64,000 bases of DNA from Porites lobata (Eukaryota > Cnidaria > Anthozoa > Scleractinia > Poritidae): assembly GCA_942486035.1 (NCBI GenBank), contig CALNXK010000172.1, positions 123,501 to 187,500 of the forward strand. Direction: 5' to 3'. The notes under the pieces are model-generated. The model had not been told where the DNA came from and made no database searches. It saw only the letters and a list, made by a program, of their open reading frames with translations. Both the position numbers and the translations under genes were made by a program. Shown piece after piece: positions 1-13,000 of the stretch (position 1 is the stretch's first letter; each line of letters begins with the position of its first letter).

Positions 1-36
1 CCCGGGGCTTATTTTCGGAATTTTACGATATTCTTG
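1..36. repeat. Right end of a short inverted-repeat element
   Basis: The first bases (GGGGCTTATTTTCGGAATTT and following) match the right end of the elements at 8510-8800 and 26942-27275. The left part lies outside the window. Confidence 0.6.
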
Positions 37-1042
37 GTTAAAACTCTGAAAAAAAAAAAAAACACCAAAACGACCCCAGTGCAGTACTCCCTCCATCTGA
101 TTTCTTTTTTCTATTGAGCGTTCAATGAAGGTTTCAGCTAATCAATGGCACAATTACGGGTCGGTCCACTTGGCGATCTTTGACCATCTTTGGGTGTTCG
201 AAATCATGTCTGGACTTATAGTGTTGAACGCACGAACAGTCAAGAGGCAGACAGAGGAGGTGGAAGAATTTCAGAAAAGAGATAAAAGGGGGCAATGATT
301 ACTTTAATCTTGTCTTTACTTACGTTATTTTTAATAAGCGAGACTTGACAATTTCACCAAAATATAACTTTGAAAAACTTCTAAGATAATTAACTGTTTC
401 GGATTTTTATTGATTGAAAACTTACGGTCTGATGTATAGTATTAATGGCAAATCCCCTAAAATGCCTTGATGAATGAACTATCGGTACCATAAAAGCATG
501 TGCCCACTCCAAGAAAGATGTATGGCTACGAAACTTATTCAGGTGAATTAAGCAAAGTTAAGTCATCTAACATGAATAATATTTCTTTACACACTTCATA
601 ACCTCACATTTTTTTATCGTACCGGTAAAAATAAAGTGTGACTGTGCTGAGTTATTGGCAACGGTCACGCAATTGCATAATACAGTACTCCAACACCCGA
701 ACACAATTTGTGAGCAATCTTAATTTTGTAATGTACAATTAAGAAGAGCTAACATACTAATTAAAAAACATTTAACATTAGCTATTCTCTTGGTTATGCT
801 ATTCTTAAGCCTCAAATATTGCGTGATGCTGACAGTTACGATAGGAGGAATATGCCGATGCATTATGCAAATTTGCCACATTGTGTCACCAACCTTCACA
901 GCTATTTGTTATCAGGGATATCAATTTTTCTGATCCTTTACTTAATTTTAGCTTCATTTAAAGGCGCTTTCATCCTTTCTCCTACGTTTCGAATATACCA
1001 TGATCCGAAACTAGAAAGAGAAGTCAGGCGGCATCATTTCTC
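37..1042. other. Non-coding stretch, no gene recognised
   Basis: AT-rich sequence without splice-bounded open frames that I can assign. The earlier DHRS4 exons (cofactor-binding region) were looked for here and not found. A weak open frame at 819-1070 starts with TTG and runs into the dispersed repeat that follows. Confidence 0.4.
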
Positions 1043-1627
1043 CACAAATTTGACTTATGCAAATTTGTGACCTTTTGCACTGGTGGTCACGAAACTGTTT
1101 ATTTTGTAAAGGCGAATCTGGAGTACCCAAATTTTTTATTTCATATTCTGTTAATATAAGAGCTGAAATTTGTCCTAGTGTACATTTTGGCTAGGTATCA
1201 CACATACCAAGGTGAGTTTTTTGCCTTTGAAGTTGCTCATTTTTTACCATTTTAAAAAGTGCGCTTGGTGGTAGTTTTTAAAAAACCGTAAAAAATTCAA
1301 AATCGTGTTTATGGTTTAAAACATACCATGGATAGAAAGAAAAGATAAAATGCTTTTAAACAAAAATATTTTTGTTCTATAGCTTTGAATCTTGCCTCGG
1401 TACCGACGCGATAAAGTAGGCCATTTTTCTCTAATTTTTGCATAATTAATTAGGTAAAAACCGCTATTTTCGTTTTTCCTCATTTTCTCGAACACTATAG
1501 ATTCTTGAAAGTTAAAAATATTTTTTTCGAAGATAGTTCCCCAAAGGGGTTTTTCTGACAAATTATCAGAATTTTCGATTTTTTTAGCCTGGCCAGCGAT
1601 TCTCGATATTTACAGTCATGGGCCCTT
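1043..1627. repeat. Dispersed repeat, about 585 bp, copy 1
   Basis: This stretch is nearly co-linear with 14456-15056. Shared landmarks are TTATGCAAATTTGTGAC near the left end and CAGCGATTCTCGATATTT near the right end. No coding capacity is evident. The second copy cuts into gene pair A2, so this is a mobile or once-mobile family. Confidence 0.7.
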
Positions 1628-1696
1628 AAGATCATGCTCTCTTTCAAATCTTTATCCGCAGTTCAAAATATGATTGACTAGCTGTTCAATTTCCCG

Positions 1697-1795
1697 TAGT
1701 CTGCTACACACCCGTTTTTAGCGTTGACACGCAACGCACCGTTTGTGGGGATTAGCGTTACGTAACGACACTAAAAACGGCTGTGTAGCAGACTA
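1697..1795. mobile_element. Short inverted-repeat element (MITE), 99 bp, 9-bp target duplication
   Basis: The ends are long inverted repeats (TAGTCTGCTACACA at left, TGTGTAGCAGACTA at right). The flanks carry a perfect 9-base direct repeat AATTTCCCG at 1688-1696 and 1796-1804. A 9-base duplication fits Mutator-like transposons. The element has no coding capacity. Confidence 0.85.
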
Positions 1796-2163
1796 AATTT
1801 CCCGCCTACTTACTGCATATACAGCGGTACCCAGTAACTTGAAATCTTAGTGACAGCCCTGGTGGATGTGTCCAGATCTCTACTCAGGAAGACACCCTGT
1901 GGTCCGATTCTCTTTAGCGTTAACCTCCCACAAGCGAGCGCTAAATTTTCGTATGGGCGGTTAATTACGAGAGGCCTGACTGTAATAATATGTTTTTAAC
2001 CTAAAATTTTCTTCGACCATTTCTCTCTGCGAAGGCTCCCACTAGTAAACAAAATGAGTGAACACGCTCCTTTGGTAATTTGTCCATATGACTTAAATAT
2101 TGTGTTAGATGCCTGATTAATAGTAACAGCTTGGAAACTGTTTTCAGGCAGCACCTCAAGCTA

Positions 2164-2269
2164 TAGGCTCGATTTCCACCGTCTCCCGGGTCCGGTCTTT
2201 GATCCTCCCCGAAGAGAGGGGGATGAGTGCGGGCTCATTTTCCCGAACAGCGGCTGGTAATCGAGCCTA
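2164..2269. mobile_element. MITE, 106 bp, 9-bp target duplication
   Basis: Perfect 11-base terminal inverted repeats TAGGCTCGATT / AATCGAGCCTA are flanked by a perfect 9-base direct repeat CTCAAGCTA (2155-2163 and 2270-2278). The GC-rich interior has no coding capacity. It inserted about 50 bases upstream of a DHRS4 exon, close to the probable branch-point region. Confidence 0.85.
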
Positions 2270-2321
2270 CTCAAGCTATATTTGTTTCTATCTGTTTCTA
2301 TCTGTTTACGTTATTTTTCAG

Positions 2322-5300
2322 ATCTTTGATGTGAACGTGAAGTCTGCCTTCTTGCTGGCGAAGGATGTTATTCCTTTGATGGAGAAAAGGGGGTTTGTAG
2401 ATTTGTTTGTTTTGTTGTTATTTTAATGGATTTTAAAGGGGCAGTATCACTTGCAGAGTTTTATTTTTGTTTATTTCGTCACCAAAATATGCTAAAAGTT
2501 TTATAAGCTAACAACAATTTTGCGCGTACAGCACACTTTTTGGTACATTTGATTTCGTTGACCGTGCGACCACGACGTAAAATTTCCTGATTCATGTTAC
2601 GTTTTGTGGAATACGTAAAAACACGAAGAAGAGTTTTTCTCTCTCTTTCTGAACTTGGGTGCGGCCCTCAAGAAATCAACTTCAAGAAAATTCACCTACA
2701 TTTGACAGTTTAAGCGAGTTGGAATGAACGCAAGAGAGTTAAAAAATACGAATTCGTTTTGATAGTGACGATATTATCGCCGTCGCCATCGTCGTTGCTA
2801 AAGTTCCCAAATAGCCTGCGCGGCTGTCGCGTGATAGACTGCGAGTAGTCTCTCTTTTTCTTCTGGCCCCGGTTGTTCAAACGTTGGATAGCGCTATCGA
2901 CCGGATAAATCACTATCCAGCGGATAGCGTAATTGATTTCCGTAATACTTATCCGTTATATAGTGATTTACCCGGTGGATAGCGCTATCCAACGTTTGAA
3001 CAACCGGGGCCAGATGTAGTAAGGGGAGTGCACACGTGCGACGTGCAGAAAGCAGAGTAAGATTATAATTATCTAAAACTAAGCTACCTGGACCCGCTTC
3101 TCGAACGTCCCGTAATTCTCGGAAAGCTCTTTGAAGTGTTTCAACTCAAGATCGAGGTTTTGATAGTTATAACAAAACGAAATGGACTGGTCAAAGAAGC
3201 TAGAACGCCACCTGCTAATATTTAGATGTTTATCCTACTGAGACTTTAGACTCGACAATTTAACTCGACTTTTGAGAAACAAGCCTTTTCTTTCTTGCGT
3301 TCGCGCACGGGTCTTTTCTTATGTTTTCGCTTGGTAATTTGTTGCGTTCGTTCTGCTTTAGGTCTAAGAAAAATAGATGGGTGGTTGAACAGTGGAACGA
3401 CCCTCCCTTTGCTCCTCGTACAAATCTTAAGTGACGACTGGGCACGAGTTGGGTACAATAATATTACCATTCGTGATTCATTCATGATTTTTGATGTTTT
3501 TGTTTTGTTTAGGGGTGGATCTGTGGTTTTTATTTCATCAATAGCTGGATATCAACCAATGCAGGTAATGATAGTTACTACGGAAAATAATACGCGCTCC
3601 TAAATGTATAATACTCTCCAATGGCTGGCTTAGCTTCATCTCCGCGAGTGCATGGGAATAGACTGCACAAAAACAGTAGAACCTTGATAACTCGAACTCG
3701 AATAACTCGAATTAAATTTTCTTTTCCTTGATCACAATTTCACTGAAATTTACCCCGATAACTCTCATTCCCCGGAACTCGAACTGTTACCGGGGTTCTA
3801 CTGCATTAAGAAAACCTTGAAGCTTTTAAGATTAATTCTGAGTTGAAAGCGGCAAGCGGTTTTAAAACCCAAAGAACTCAGGAACTGGACCGGCACATTA
3901 GTGCCAACGGTGTGTTTGCAGTGCATCTGACGTGTTATGCCAACCGATATCCATGAAATATAGCACGTCCAGCACGCACGCGGTTAGTTACAGGCACATT
4001 TTTGAACGGACGAATTTTTTTACTTGTGCAACCCGTTTACACGGAACCGTACAAATTCTGTTACAGATTGCAGTACTGCTTGCCTTCTAAAAACTTGCAC
4101 GGTCCCTCGGGTCCCGTGCAAACGATAGGCAGACCTGTGTAGAAGGGGTCTTGAGCTTCGTTCATACGGTAACGGACGAATTTTCGACCGGTGGAAAATG
4201 CGTAACCACTTGCACCCGCTCTTAATACGTAACCACCCAAAGCTTACGAAAGTTAAACGCCAAAATCAAGGTCAAATTTCCAGCCGGTACGGTACAAAAT
4301 TTGGCCGGCGCGGTGTGAACACCTCAACCGTCTAAATTTTTGTACGGCAAAGGCGTAGCTCCGTAAATGCGTGGTAATTTAGCTGGGGAGAATCCTTTTT
4401 GAATTTGCTTAATTAGTGTCTCCGCATGGGCAAATGGTCAGTAAAACCATTGAGGAAAGATAATTTTCAACGTGGTTCGTCAGTTCCGTGTGAACACAGG
4501 GAAAATATTGGCCGCATCGGACCAGTAGAGCTAGAACCGCTATAATTTTGCTTTCCCACAACAGTTGCATCCTTGTCTAAGTTTATGATTTAGTTAGTAG
4601 ATGACCTGCCTTGGCCTCTGCCAGTCAGGTAACACAATCCCGGAAGTCACTGGCGACCCTTAGTGTGTTTTGTGACCTTCCCATAAGGAGAGAAACAGAT
4701 AATTGAAAATAACGTCACGAGTAAGAATCCCAAATGGCCACAGAAAGACCGGCCAGCTGGGTATTTACAATTGTGGCCGAGGAATTTAACTCGATCGGTA
4801 CTAATGAGAAGAAATACGGCTATAGTGGCAAGGGCAGCCGTATTATTTCGGAACTTCTCCAGGAAGATTCGAAAGGAGAAAACAAATAACATAGTTTTCT
4901 TGGCCTCTAGACACCAAAAATTATATTCTAACCATTATTAAATAGATAGGAACTGTAACAGGAAAAATGTACCAGAAAAATAATGTGTGAAAGGTGTGAA
5001 TAAAGTCTTATGTTCTGTTACGTTATGTTCCTCGCTTAAAACACGAGGCCCGATTACTGGCCTGTAATTCAATAGCCAACGTTCGATATATCAAAATTCT
5101 AACATGAATTCTAGGCTTGAGGGACAGAAAGCCTGGGAGTCATGTTAGATTTTTTTTAAACATCAAACGCCTATATCATGGTAGCTGAATGGCCCTAATT
5201 TAAGTTTATGTATAGTGACGTCAATATAGTGTATAGTGTTTTCAAGTGACGTCATTTCCGCCATTTTGGTGTTCCCAAACAATGAAATGGCAGCCATGTT

Positions 5301-6971
5301 GGTTTCCCAAATCAGTCTTGTGGGAGTTAAACCTTTTTCTTTTATGTAAAAACTTTCTTTTGTTCTTATAAATTTGTATAGCAGCTGTTGGTTTCGTGAG
5401 TGACTCTCCCTATCTTTATAGCGCTATTACTTAAGGTGGCTCGATACAGTTTTTCAGCGTCAACACCTCCCAGTTTTAAGCATAAACTACGCTACCGTAA
5501 ACAGAGATTTGGAAAAATTGCCACCGCAGTTGTATTAGATGACGATGCAAATTTGTTATGATTAGGGTTGCAATGAAATCGAAGTTGTCATAGCAACGAA
5601 ATGACGCTGTTACCTATTTAACTTGCAGCAGTGTTAAGAGCGTTATCGAGGTATTTTTGGATGAAGTTTTTATGGTTAAAAATGCGGTAAAAAAAATTGA
5701 CAGTCTTAATGTTCGGCCGTTATCTGTGGAAAACGAAGCGCGTTTGACATGCAATTTCACCTCATAGTAGTTTCAATCTTTTTAAAAAATGTGTGTGAAA
5801 GATCATGGGGATAGCTCCAGCCGATTGCTGAAAGTTAGTGTCGAGACGCTCTTGTTAGCGGTTTTGTATACATTTTGGTCTACTTTAGCAAATTAGCGAA
5901 TAATTTTTAAACCGCTCGATAAAAAGATTTTTTAAAAAAATTGAGATTCTTGAGATTTACTGCTCTTTTCTAAAACCTTTTGTTTCAAGGTTATTGATAT
6001 ATTGTAAGGCAGTAAAATGAGGGCTACAATTCGCTGTTTTGTCAGAAATTTTCGGTTTACAAGGGAGAGCCTCTCATTATTCAGCGGTATTGTCTCCACG
6101 TTTCATATTTTCGTGCACGACAATTGACCACTCCGGAAATACCATAAAATAACATAATGCTCTGTGTTTGTCACCCCAAAATTTTGCATAAGCATTGTCT
6201 TCAGTTTCTGTTGGGAGGTAAAATGGCGTTCAAGAGAAACTGAAAACAATGCTTATGCAAAATTTTGGGGTGACAAACAGAGCATTATGGTATGTTACGG
6301 TATTTCTGTAGTGGTCAATAGGTGGCATTTTTGCATATTTTAAATGCATTGTTAGTTACTGCTGTTCATGTGAAAATGAAACTTGGAGACAATACCCTTG
6401 AATAATGAGAGGCTTTCACTTTTAAAGACGAAACTCCCGTTTAGTATTGTTTTTCGGTTATTTTTGATAATATTTGTATGGAGAGAACGTGGATAAGGGA
6501 AATTCCATTTAATATAGAGAAGGGGGTATGATGATTTTGAGGGGGCTCGGGGGGCTTAAATTGTGTGTGTGCGAGTACGCGTGTGTGTCTGTTCGCGGGG
6601 GGGCTTTAAAAAATCGGTGAGGTCAAGGGGGAGGGCATAAAATCTGTCTATAAAACTAAGTGCCTGATTAAATGAGCCGGGCTAGCTCGCTTTGCAGAGA
6701 TCTAGCCACCTTAGTTAAATGCAACCAAAATCAACTTTGCGATTATATGACAACCGACCCAACCCGGTTAGCTGGGATCCCTGTATTGTGATGATGCCGA
6801 GATCCCATTGCTTCCAATCTCTATTTAAGCAATAGAAAACGTTTTCCGTGTTTGCATAACCTGATATAAACACGAGAGGGATTGGGAGGATTCGAGACAG
6901 TTATGCAAACCCGAGACGAAGTCGAAGGTTTGCGTAACTGTCGAGAATTCTCCCAACGCCTCGAGTGTTTT

Positions 6972-7003
<32 letters not shown>

Positions 7004-10000
7004 TCTATTGCTTTGATAAAATAACTTTCTCGAGAAAAAACGCAAACCTTTTTGTATGGCACCGATTAAAAGAGAAATTCTCACCAGTGGCAAAGTCTTG
7101 TCCACGAAGTCTTGCACGCGTAATCAGTTCTAGTTTTGCAAATAGATGCTTTCCAAAATACGGACTTTTCTCGCTTAAAATGTCAGCTTAAGCGAAAAAA
7201 AAAACGACACACCCTCTTTGTAACGTTTTTCCAAGTTTCAGCCGACAAAGAAAGGGGTAAATAAAGTAAACTTGTCGAGTTTTGAACTCGAAAACTTTTT
7301 CAAATTCGTGCTTGCGTGATTAGCGCGTGAAAAGCAAAACATCTTGACGCCACAACCATGTCTACATACTCTCGTGCAAACACTCCTCTCGGCCAGTCAA
7401 AGCGCGCGTACTATCTTAGTTATTTTATAATGGCAGCTCCGGGTTGGACCTTTTCGTGTAATACCGGCATAAAAGTCACCCCAGATAGGTGAGGTAACAT
7501 GTGGCGGGTCTAATGTAAACGTGATCAAATTAAAATGAGATATTATATATATTGACAAGCGGGTTGCCCCCCTCCCCCCCCTACCTGGGGTCCCCCACCT
7601 CCGTGTAAACAGGCCCTTGATCTAATTAACCCAAGGATTTTAAAAATAACGAACGCAGTTTGCACGTGAAGATTTTGGACTCTGCCCCTTTTACAGTTCG
7701 AACGTAATGGAATGCAACTTGTTTACGAGATCATTTTGGTCAGAGTGTTTTCACATGACGTCACGGCGGCCATATTGGTGTTCCAAAACAATGAAACGGC
7801 GGCCATGTTGGTGTCCCAAACCAATCCTGTGGGAGTTGAACTCTTTTCTTATGCAAACGCTTTCTTTTGTTCCAATTAATTTGCATAGATGCTGGCCACG
7901 TGAGTGAAAACACTCTATAAGATTTTAAGAAATCACTTCCTTTCCGAAAATCTGCAATGAATTGTGCGTCATTCAATGTTGCTCTTATTTATCTCTTGCA
8001 CGATCACGGGATTCTGCGCGATATCTTCTTTGGCTATCGACAACTGAGGGCAAAAATGTTGTCAAACTCTTGGCAATAAGGCAAACCCGTCAATTCCAAT
8101 TATTTTCGACAGATTTACCTTCAAATTTCTGAAAAATCGCCGGCTTCTAGGTAAGATAAAAAATACCGTAAGCTTGAAATTTATACGTTTATCTTTTCCG
8201 AGCAAAAAATCGTCTTCTGAGAGGACATGTCCTTACTGGCAACGAATAGGTGGTTTTCACGTTACGTCATCGCCGCCATGCTGGTGGACGGAAAACAAAA
8301 GATCGCTCATTAGCTCGCTTTGTTTGTCCACCAGCATTTGTTCATTTCACCATTGTTATTTGTGTCTCCCGAGATTGCATGAAAACCACCTATAGTCTGA
8401 TCAATGTAAATGGCAATGACCGGTACCTATAGTCCGGAGGAAAAACATCAGTTCATGCCGTGTGTTGCGAGGATAGTTATTTTCCAAAGGGAAAATTGAA
8501 ATTATATAATACCGTAAAATTTCGAAAATAAGTCCCGGGGCTTATATTTTTCAAAGGCCCTTTATGAGGGGCTTATTTTTGGAGGGCCTTATCTACGGAG
8601 GGAAATTTGCGTTTCAAACTCGATTGGGCTAGCCTTATAGTTGGAAGTAAATTTACCGTTTTTGCTTTGTTTTACTTTGTATTTGAGGGAAATTTTCCAA
8701 GTACAAGTATATTTGGAGGGGCGATTTAACGGAGGGTTTTTTGCGTTACCTGTTTGGGGGGCTTTTATTTGGAGGGGCTTATTTTCGCAATTTTACGGTA
8801 GTTTGTTTCACTCAGTGCACCTTGTTTTTCACTGAATACGTTTGATTTCTATTGCCAATTTGTTTGCCGTGCGTTATCTGTGGGACTTATGTAACGAGGA
8901 TTGATGCTGGCGGACATGTTGTAGTCGCGTCGCTTGGATTGTTTATGGTCGCACGTATTGCGTGCCTATTGGAACTTTGAATTAAAACAAGAGATCTTGG
9001 GCGACGCGTAAATAATAATAAATTATAGTAGGCTTCTTTTGAAATGGTCTACGTCACAATGTCATATGATGCGACTATACTTTTTCAGAACAACTGCGGT
9101 AGATACATATCTGACAATTTATGATAACTGCAATATTTATTAAGAACATAAACATGAACAAGTAGTGCTTGATTTTTTTCTTGAAAATACGGGGAAGTTT
9201 CTCAGAATTACTTATGTGTAAATAAGTTAACGATTCTGCTTTGCATGCTTGATGAATCAACTGAAATTGAAGCACATTTCATTTGAAGTGGTTTGACCAT
9301 AAAAATTATGCAACTTGCATAATTTGACCACAAAAAATCATTCAACTTGCATAATTTTTTGTGGTCAAAGCACTTCAAATGAATGATAACATTGTCTTTG
9401 TGCTTTAATTTCAGTAGCTTCATGAAAATGATTTTCATACAATCAGTCGATAGCCTTGAAAATAAATCCGAACTCAGGTTATGTTAATATATACCTGACT
9501 ATACCGGACATGAAGGTCAGTTGTTGCACGAACCATCGAGTAAATAAAAAATTCACTGCCTAACAAGTTGTCTTCGGTCACCAATGAACGATTTTCTCTT
9601 ACTACGTTTCTAAACAAAAACATTTAAAAGAAACTTGCTGAAGGTTTACGACAATACAGTTTTCAAAGTCCATTTGAATTGAAAACTATTTAACGACATA
9701 CTTATTACGATACGAAAAGATGTACCTAGTCCTTGTTTATGCATTCAAATGATCTAAGCCGCCCGTACAGAGGTGATAGCGACTCACCCATTCTCCCTGC
9801 GAGGAATCTGGATTGGAGTGGACAGTTGTACATGGTTTGTACATCAGAAAGACCCTGCATTCCTTATTTACGCCGTTTATGAGCAACAATTCCCAGGACA
9901 AGGTACTGTACTATTCATTTAGACTATTGCCTTTGGCCCTATTTTTCGAAACTTCCAATTTGTAAATCTCGTCTATTTACCGTGGGCAATCTATATCAAC

Positions 10001-13000
10001 TAAAATCACGAAATCTTTTTTTTGTGTCTCAATGACTATTTCTCCTAATATGCAGCGTCTGTCATGTGTGTGCCTACGTTCCATATTTACGCAGTCAGTT
10101 GTCCTCGAGCGACTTTTTCTCTTCTAAAGCCTTCTGATTATCCTCTGCCAACTTTTCTTGAGCCTGTTTGAGATCTTTTGCAAACTCTGTAGCCAGCTGA
10201 CGTACGTTCTTCTTGGCCTGCTCGATGGTTGGGTTTTCTTCTAAGTAGTTGTAAAGATCTTGCCTGGTATCCCTGATTTGTAGCATGTACACACCACACA
10301 CGTCATCCAGAGCAACCCATTTGGAATAGTATTGCACTGCACTTTTCTTGAAGCCCATTGATGTCCAAAACTTCAGTCGCTTTTCGTCATCATACTTATC
10401 CAAGGCCTTTTGCACCAATTTCTGCATTTCTCCTTTGGCTATAGACTCACATTGGCTTTGCATTTGCTGCCAGAACAAAGCTATTTTCATCATGACGGCG
10501 GATAAATATTCGAGTACGCCAGTGGAACTGTACAATGCTTCTGCTGCGTCTGCCAAAGCGTTGTCATCTTGACACCTCTTGATCTTTTCTGGAAATTCAA
10601 TGCACTCTTCCATGGCCTTTTTGCGAATTTCCTGTTCCTTCTGCAGTTCATCTAGATGCTTCATCTTTTCTATCGCTTCGACGGCTTTTTCCACATTTCC
10701 CATCATAGCGTTTCCTGCAGCACTCATCATTACATTAACCTTGTCGTATAATAGTTGCGCTCTTGCTTCTGCTTCAAGAGCATTCTTTTCCCTCTGCTCT
10801 GCTTGCGTTATTCTTGATTCAAAGTCCTTTCTTTCTTCCAAATGAGTTTTTTTTCTTGCGCCAATTACATCTTCTGTGGCCTTTACAAAGTCGCCGTGTA
10901 ATTCATCTGCGGCCTTCGCTAGTTCGTCTGCGGCCTTTGCCATTGCCGCTGCCACGTCCGTCAACATCGAAAGTGTTTCTAGAGCCATCTCTTCGAATCC
11001 ATCGAAGAAATGTGGATTGGTGCTCTTCAGCTCTTGGAGCACCCTTTGCGATGCGCCTTTAAATTGGTGCACCGTGACAGCTGATTTGTCGGCCAGCTTT
11101 GTTACTTTGTTGCTGACTCTCCGTACTTTAATCTGCCCGTCGCTGTGCCCTGCCACGCCGTTGTAGGCTACGTCAATGAAGTTACCGAATTTTCCCAGGT
11201 CGTCCACAAGGCTTCGGAGATCAAGCAAACCAAGCAAAAGATCTTTCGCTTTCAGTACCATTTTGCTTTTTGCATCTGGCATGGTAAGAAGGTCGAAGGT
11301 TTCGTCATTAATGACAACCTTAGAGTCAGCCATTTTGTTCTTTTTTTTTTTGGATTCTTCTTTTTTACACAGCTTTAAATGGTAGACACTCAATTACTGA
11401 AGGTTCTGTGCAGATATCTAGGCGAATGCTTTCGAATGTGTTGAATAGGAAACAATTTATGTGTTTTGGGCGGTCTGTTACCGGAAAATGATCAATTAAT
11501 CATGGTTGATGTAAATATAGATATGTATCTGACCATTGCTAGCTACTTCATACCATATATGGTTAATATTAGCACGAGAAGTTACAGCTATTTGCTTTCT
11601 TAGAAAAAAGCTTTCTATTTGGATCTAGGCATTTAAGTGTTTTTTGTTTTCTTCCACAGAACCGTGAAATTGGAATTTCTTTCATGCTATCATTGCTTTC
11701 CACGAAATCTTTATCTCTAACTGGGCTTCATGTTTTCTAAAGACAAATGCACAGCCCGGCTGACTTTATCTTTTGTTTTCTTATTGGAACGAATTAAGAT
11801 CGTGAACAAAAACATCTATAACTTGTCTTTACTTTCAATATTAACATAATTATCAAGATCTTTCTTGGAAACAGGATAGCCACTTGGCACATAGTTTGTG
11901 GTGTTTTGTAATTTCTCTCCCCGGTACAAAGACGTTCTAATCAGCTTGAAACTAAAGTTTTACCATCATGTCACTAATCGCAACTAGTCCTAGGTGTTTC
12001 AACGCACTGGAAGCAGCCGTGGAGGCAGTGAAAACCGGTAATGCTGACAGCCCACAGATTATAATTAAATCCTTAAGACAAGACGGATTGTTGTTACAAA
12101 AACAGGCCTCAATCCTCTGTGATGAGCTCAAACAGGCCAAGAAGAAGCAGCAAGAATTAGACGAGGATCCAGCTAGGCGGATAAACAAGTTACACGCCGA
12201 AGAGGTGGAGCTTAAAAATATGAGGCAAGGTTTGGAAGCGAAGAAATCAGCGCTGAACGAGGAGAGGGAACGTTGCTGCCGAAACAAACAAGATGCGGCT
12301 AGGAAGCTGAAGAGAAATACGATGAATTGAAGCATTGGTGGTGGGTTCCTGGTTACGGCACGTTTCTGGCCGTTCGAGAACTTGTTGAAAACAATGAGGA
12401 AAGGCTCGTGATGCACGCAGAGAAATGGAGCGTTATGACGGAGAAATGAGCAGAGCCGACTCGAACATCAGGTCGGCAAATATCCCTATTTCGCAGGTAG
12501 GTGTCTTATTTCTTTTACGTGTTCTTTTAGTGTCATAGGCAACAAAGCATGCAGAACGAAACTCTTAACTATAGCTACGAAACGTTTAGTTGCTATCGAA
12601 GTGTGTTTCTCATTTGTCTAGCCCGTTTTACGTTAAGTGCAAATAATCGGGCACTTTAAGGGCGGAATGTTTCGCTTTTCGACATTTCGGCCTCCGAATC
12701 ACCTTCGCGTCAATTTAACATTATTCCAGTTTCATCATCTCTTTGTACTGCTGTTCTGTTCAGTGATATCGCTCAGTTTGCAGGCCAATTTTTCATCTTT
12801 TTCTGCAGGCAGAGAAGGACCAATCGATCTGCTATTTTCCAAAAATATGCTCGAACACAAACAGTTCAAAAACACGGCGTTTACAGGATCTAACTCGTGC
12901 CTCTCTAAGTGCCTCTCTTAGTCCGTTGAGAACAATCTGAACGAGCAAACGGTCGTGTTTATCTTTGCCGTGAATCCAGATAAATACAAGAAGGAATCTA

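Noticed and set aside
819..1070. 83-codon hydrophobic frame
   Set aside because: It starts with TTG, is not bounded by splice sites, and runs into the dispersed repeat at 1043-1627.
10348..11385. Several + strand frames across A1-L, and similar ones across A3-L, B1-L and B2-L
   Set aside because: Shadows of the L coding frames on the other strand, with no start context or splice support.
11334..11393. 20-codon N-terminal extension of A1-L (MSVYHLKLCKKEE..)
   Set aside because: It begins with TTG; the paralogues A3-L and A4-L start at the ATG equivalent to 11333.
11952..12416. Serine/phenylalanine-rich frames antisense to R exon 1 (also at 15356-15706, 21459-21809, 27390-27830)
   Set aside because: They recur only because they lie opposite the conserved coiled coil; Ser/Phe/Leu richness is the expected shadow of Lys/Glu-rich codons.
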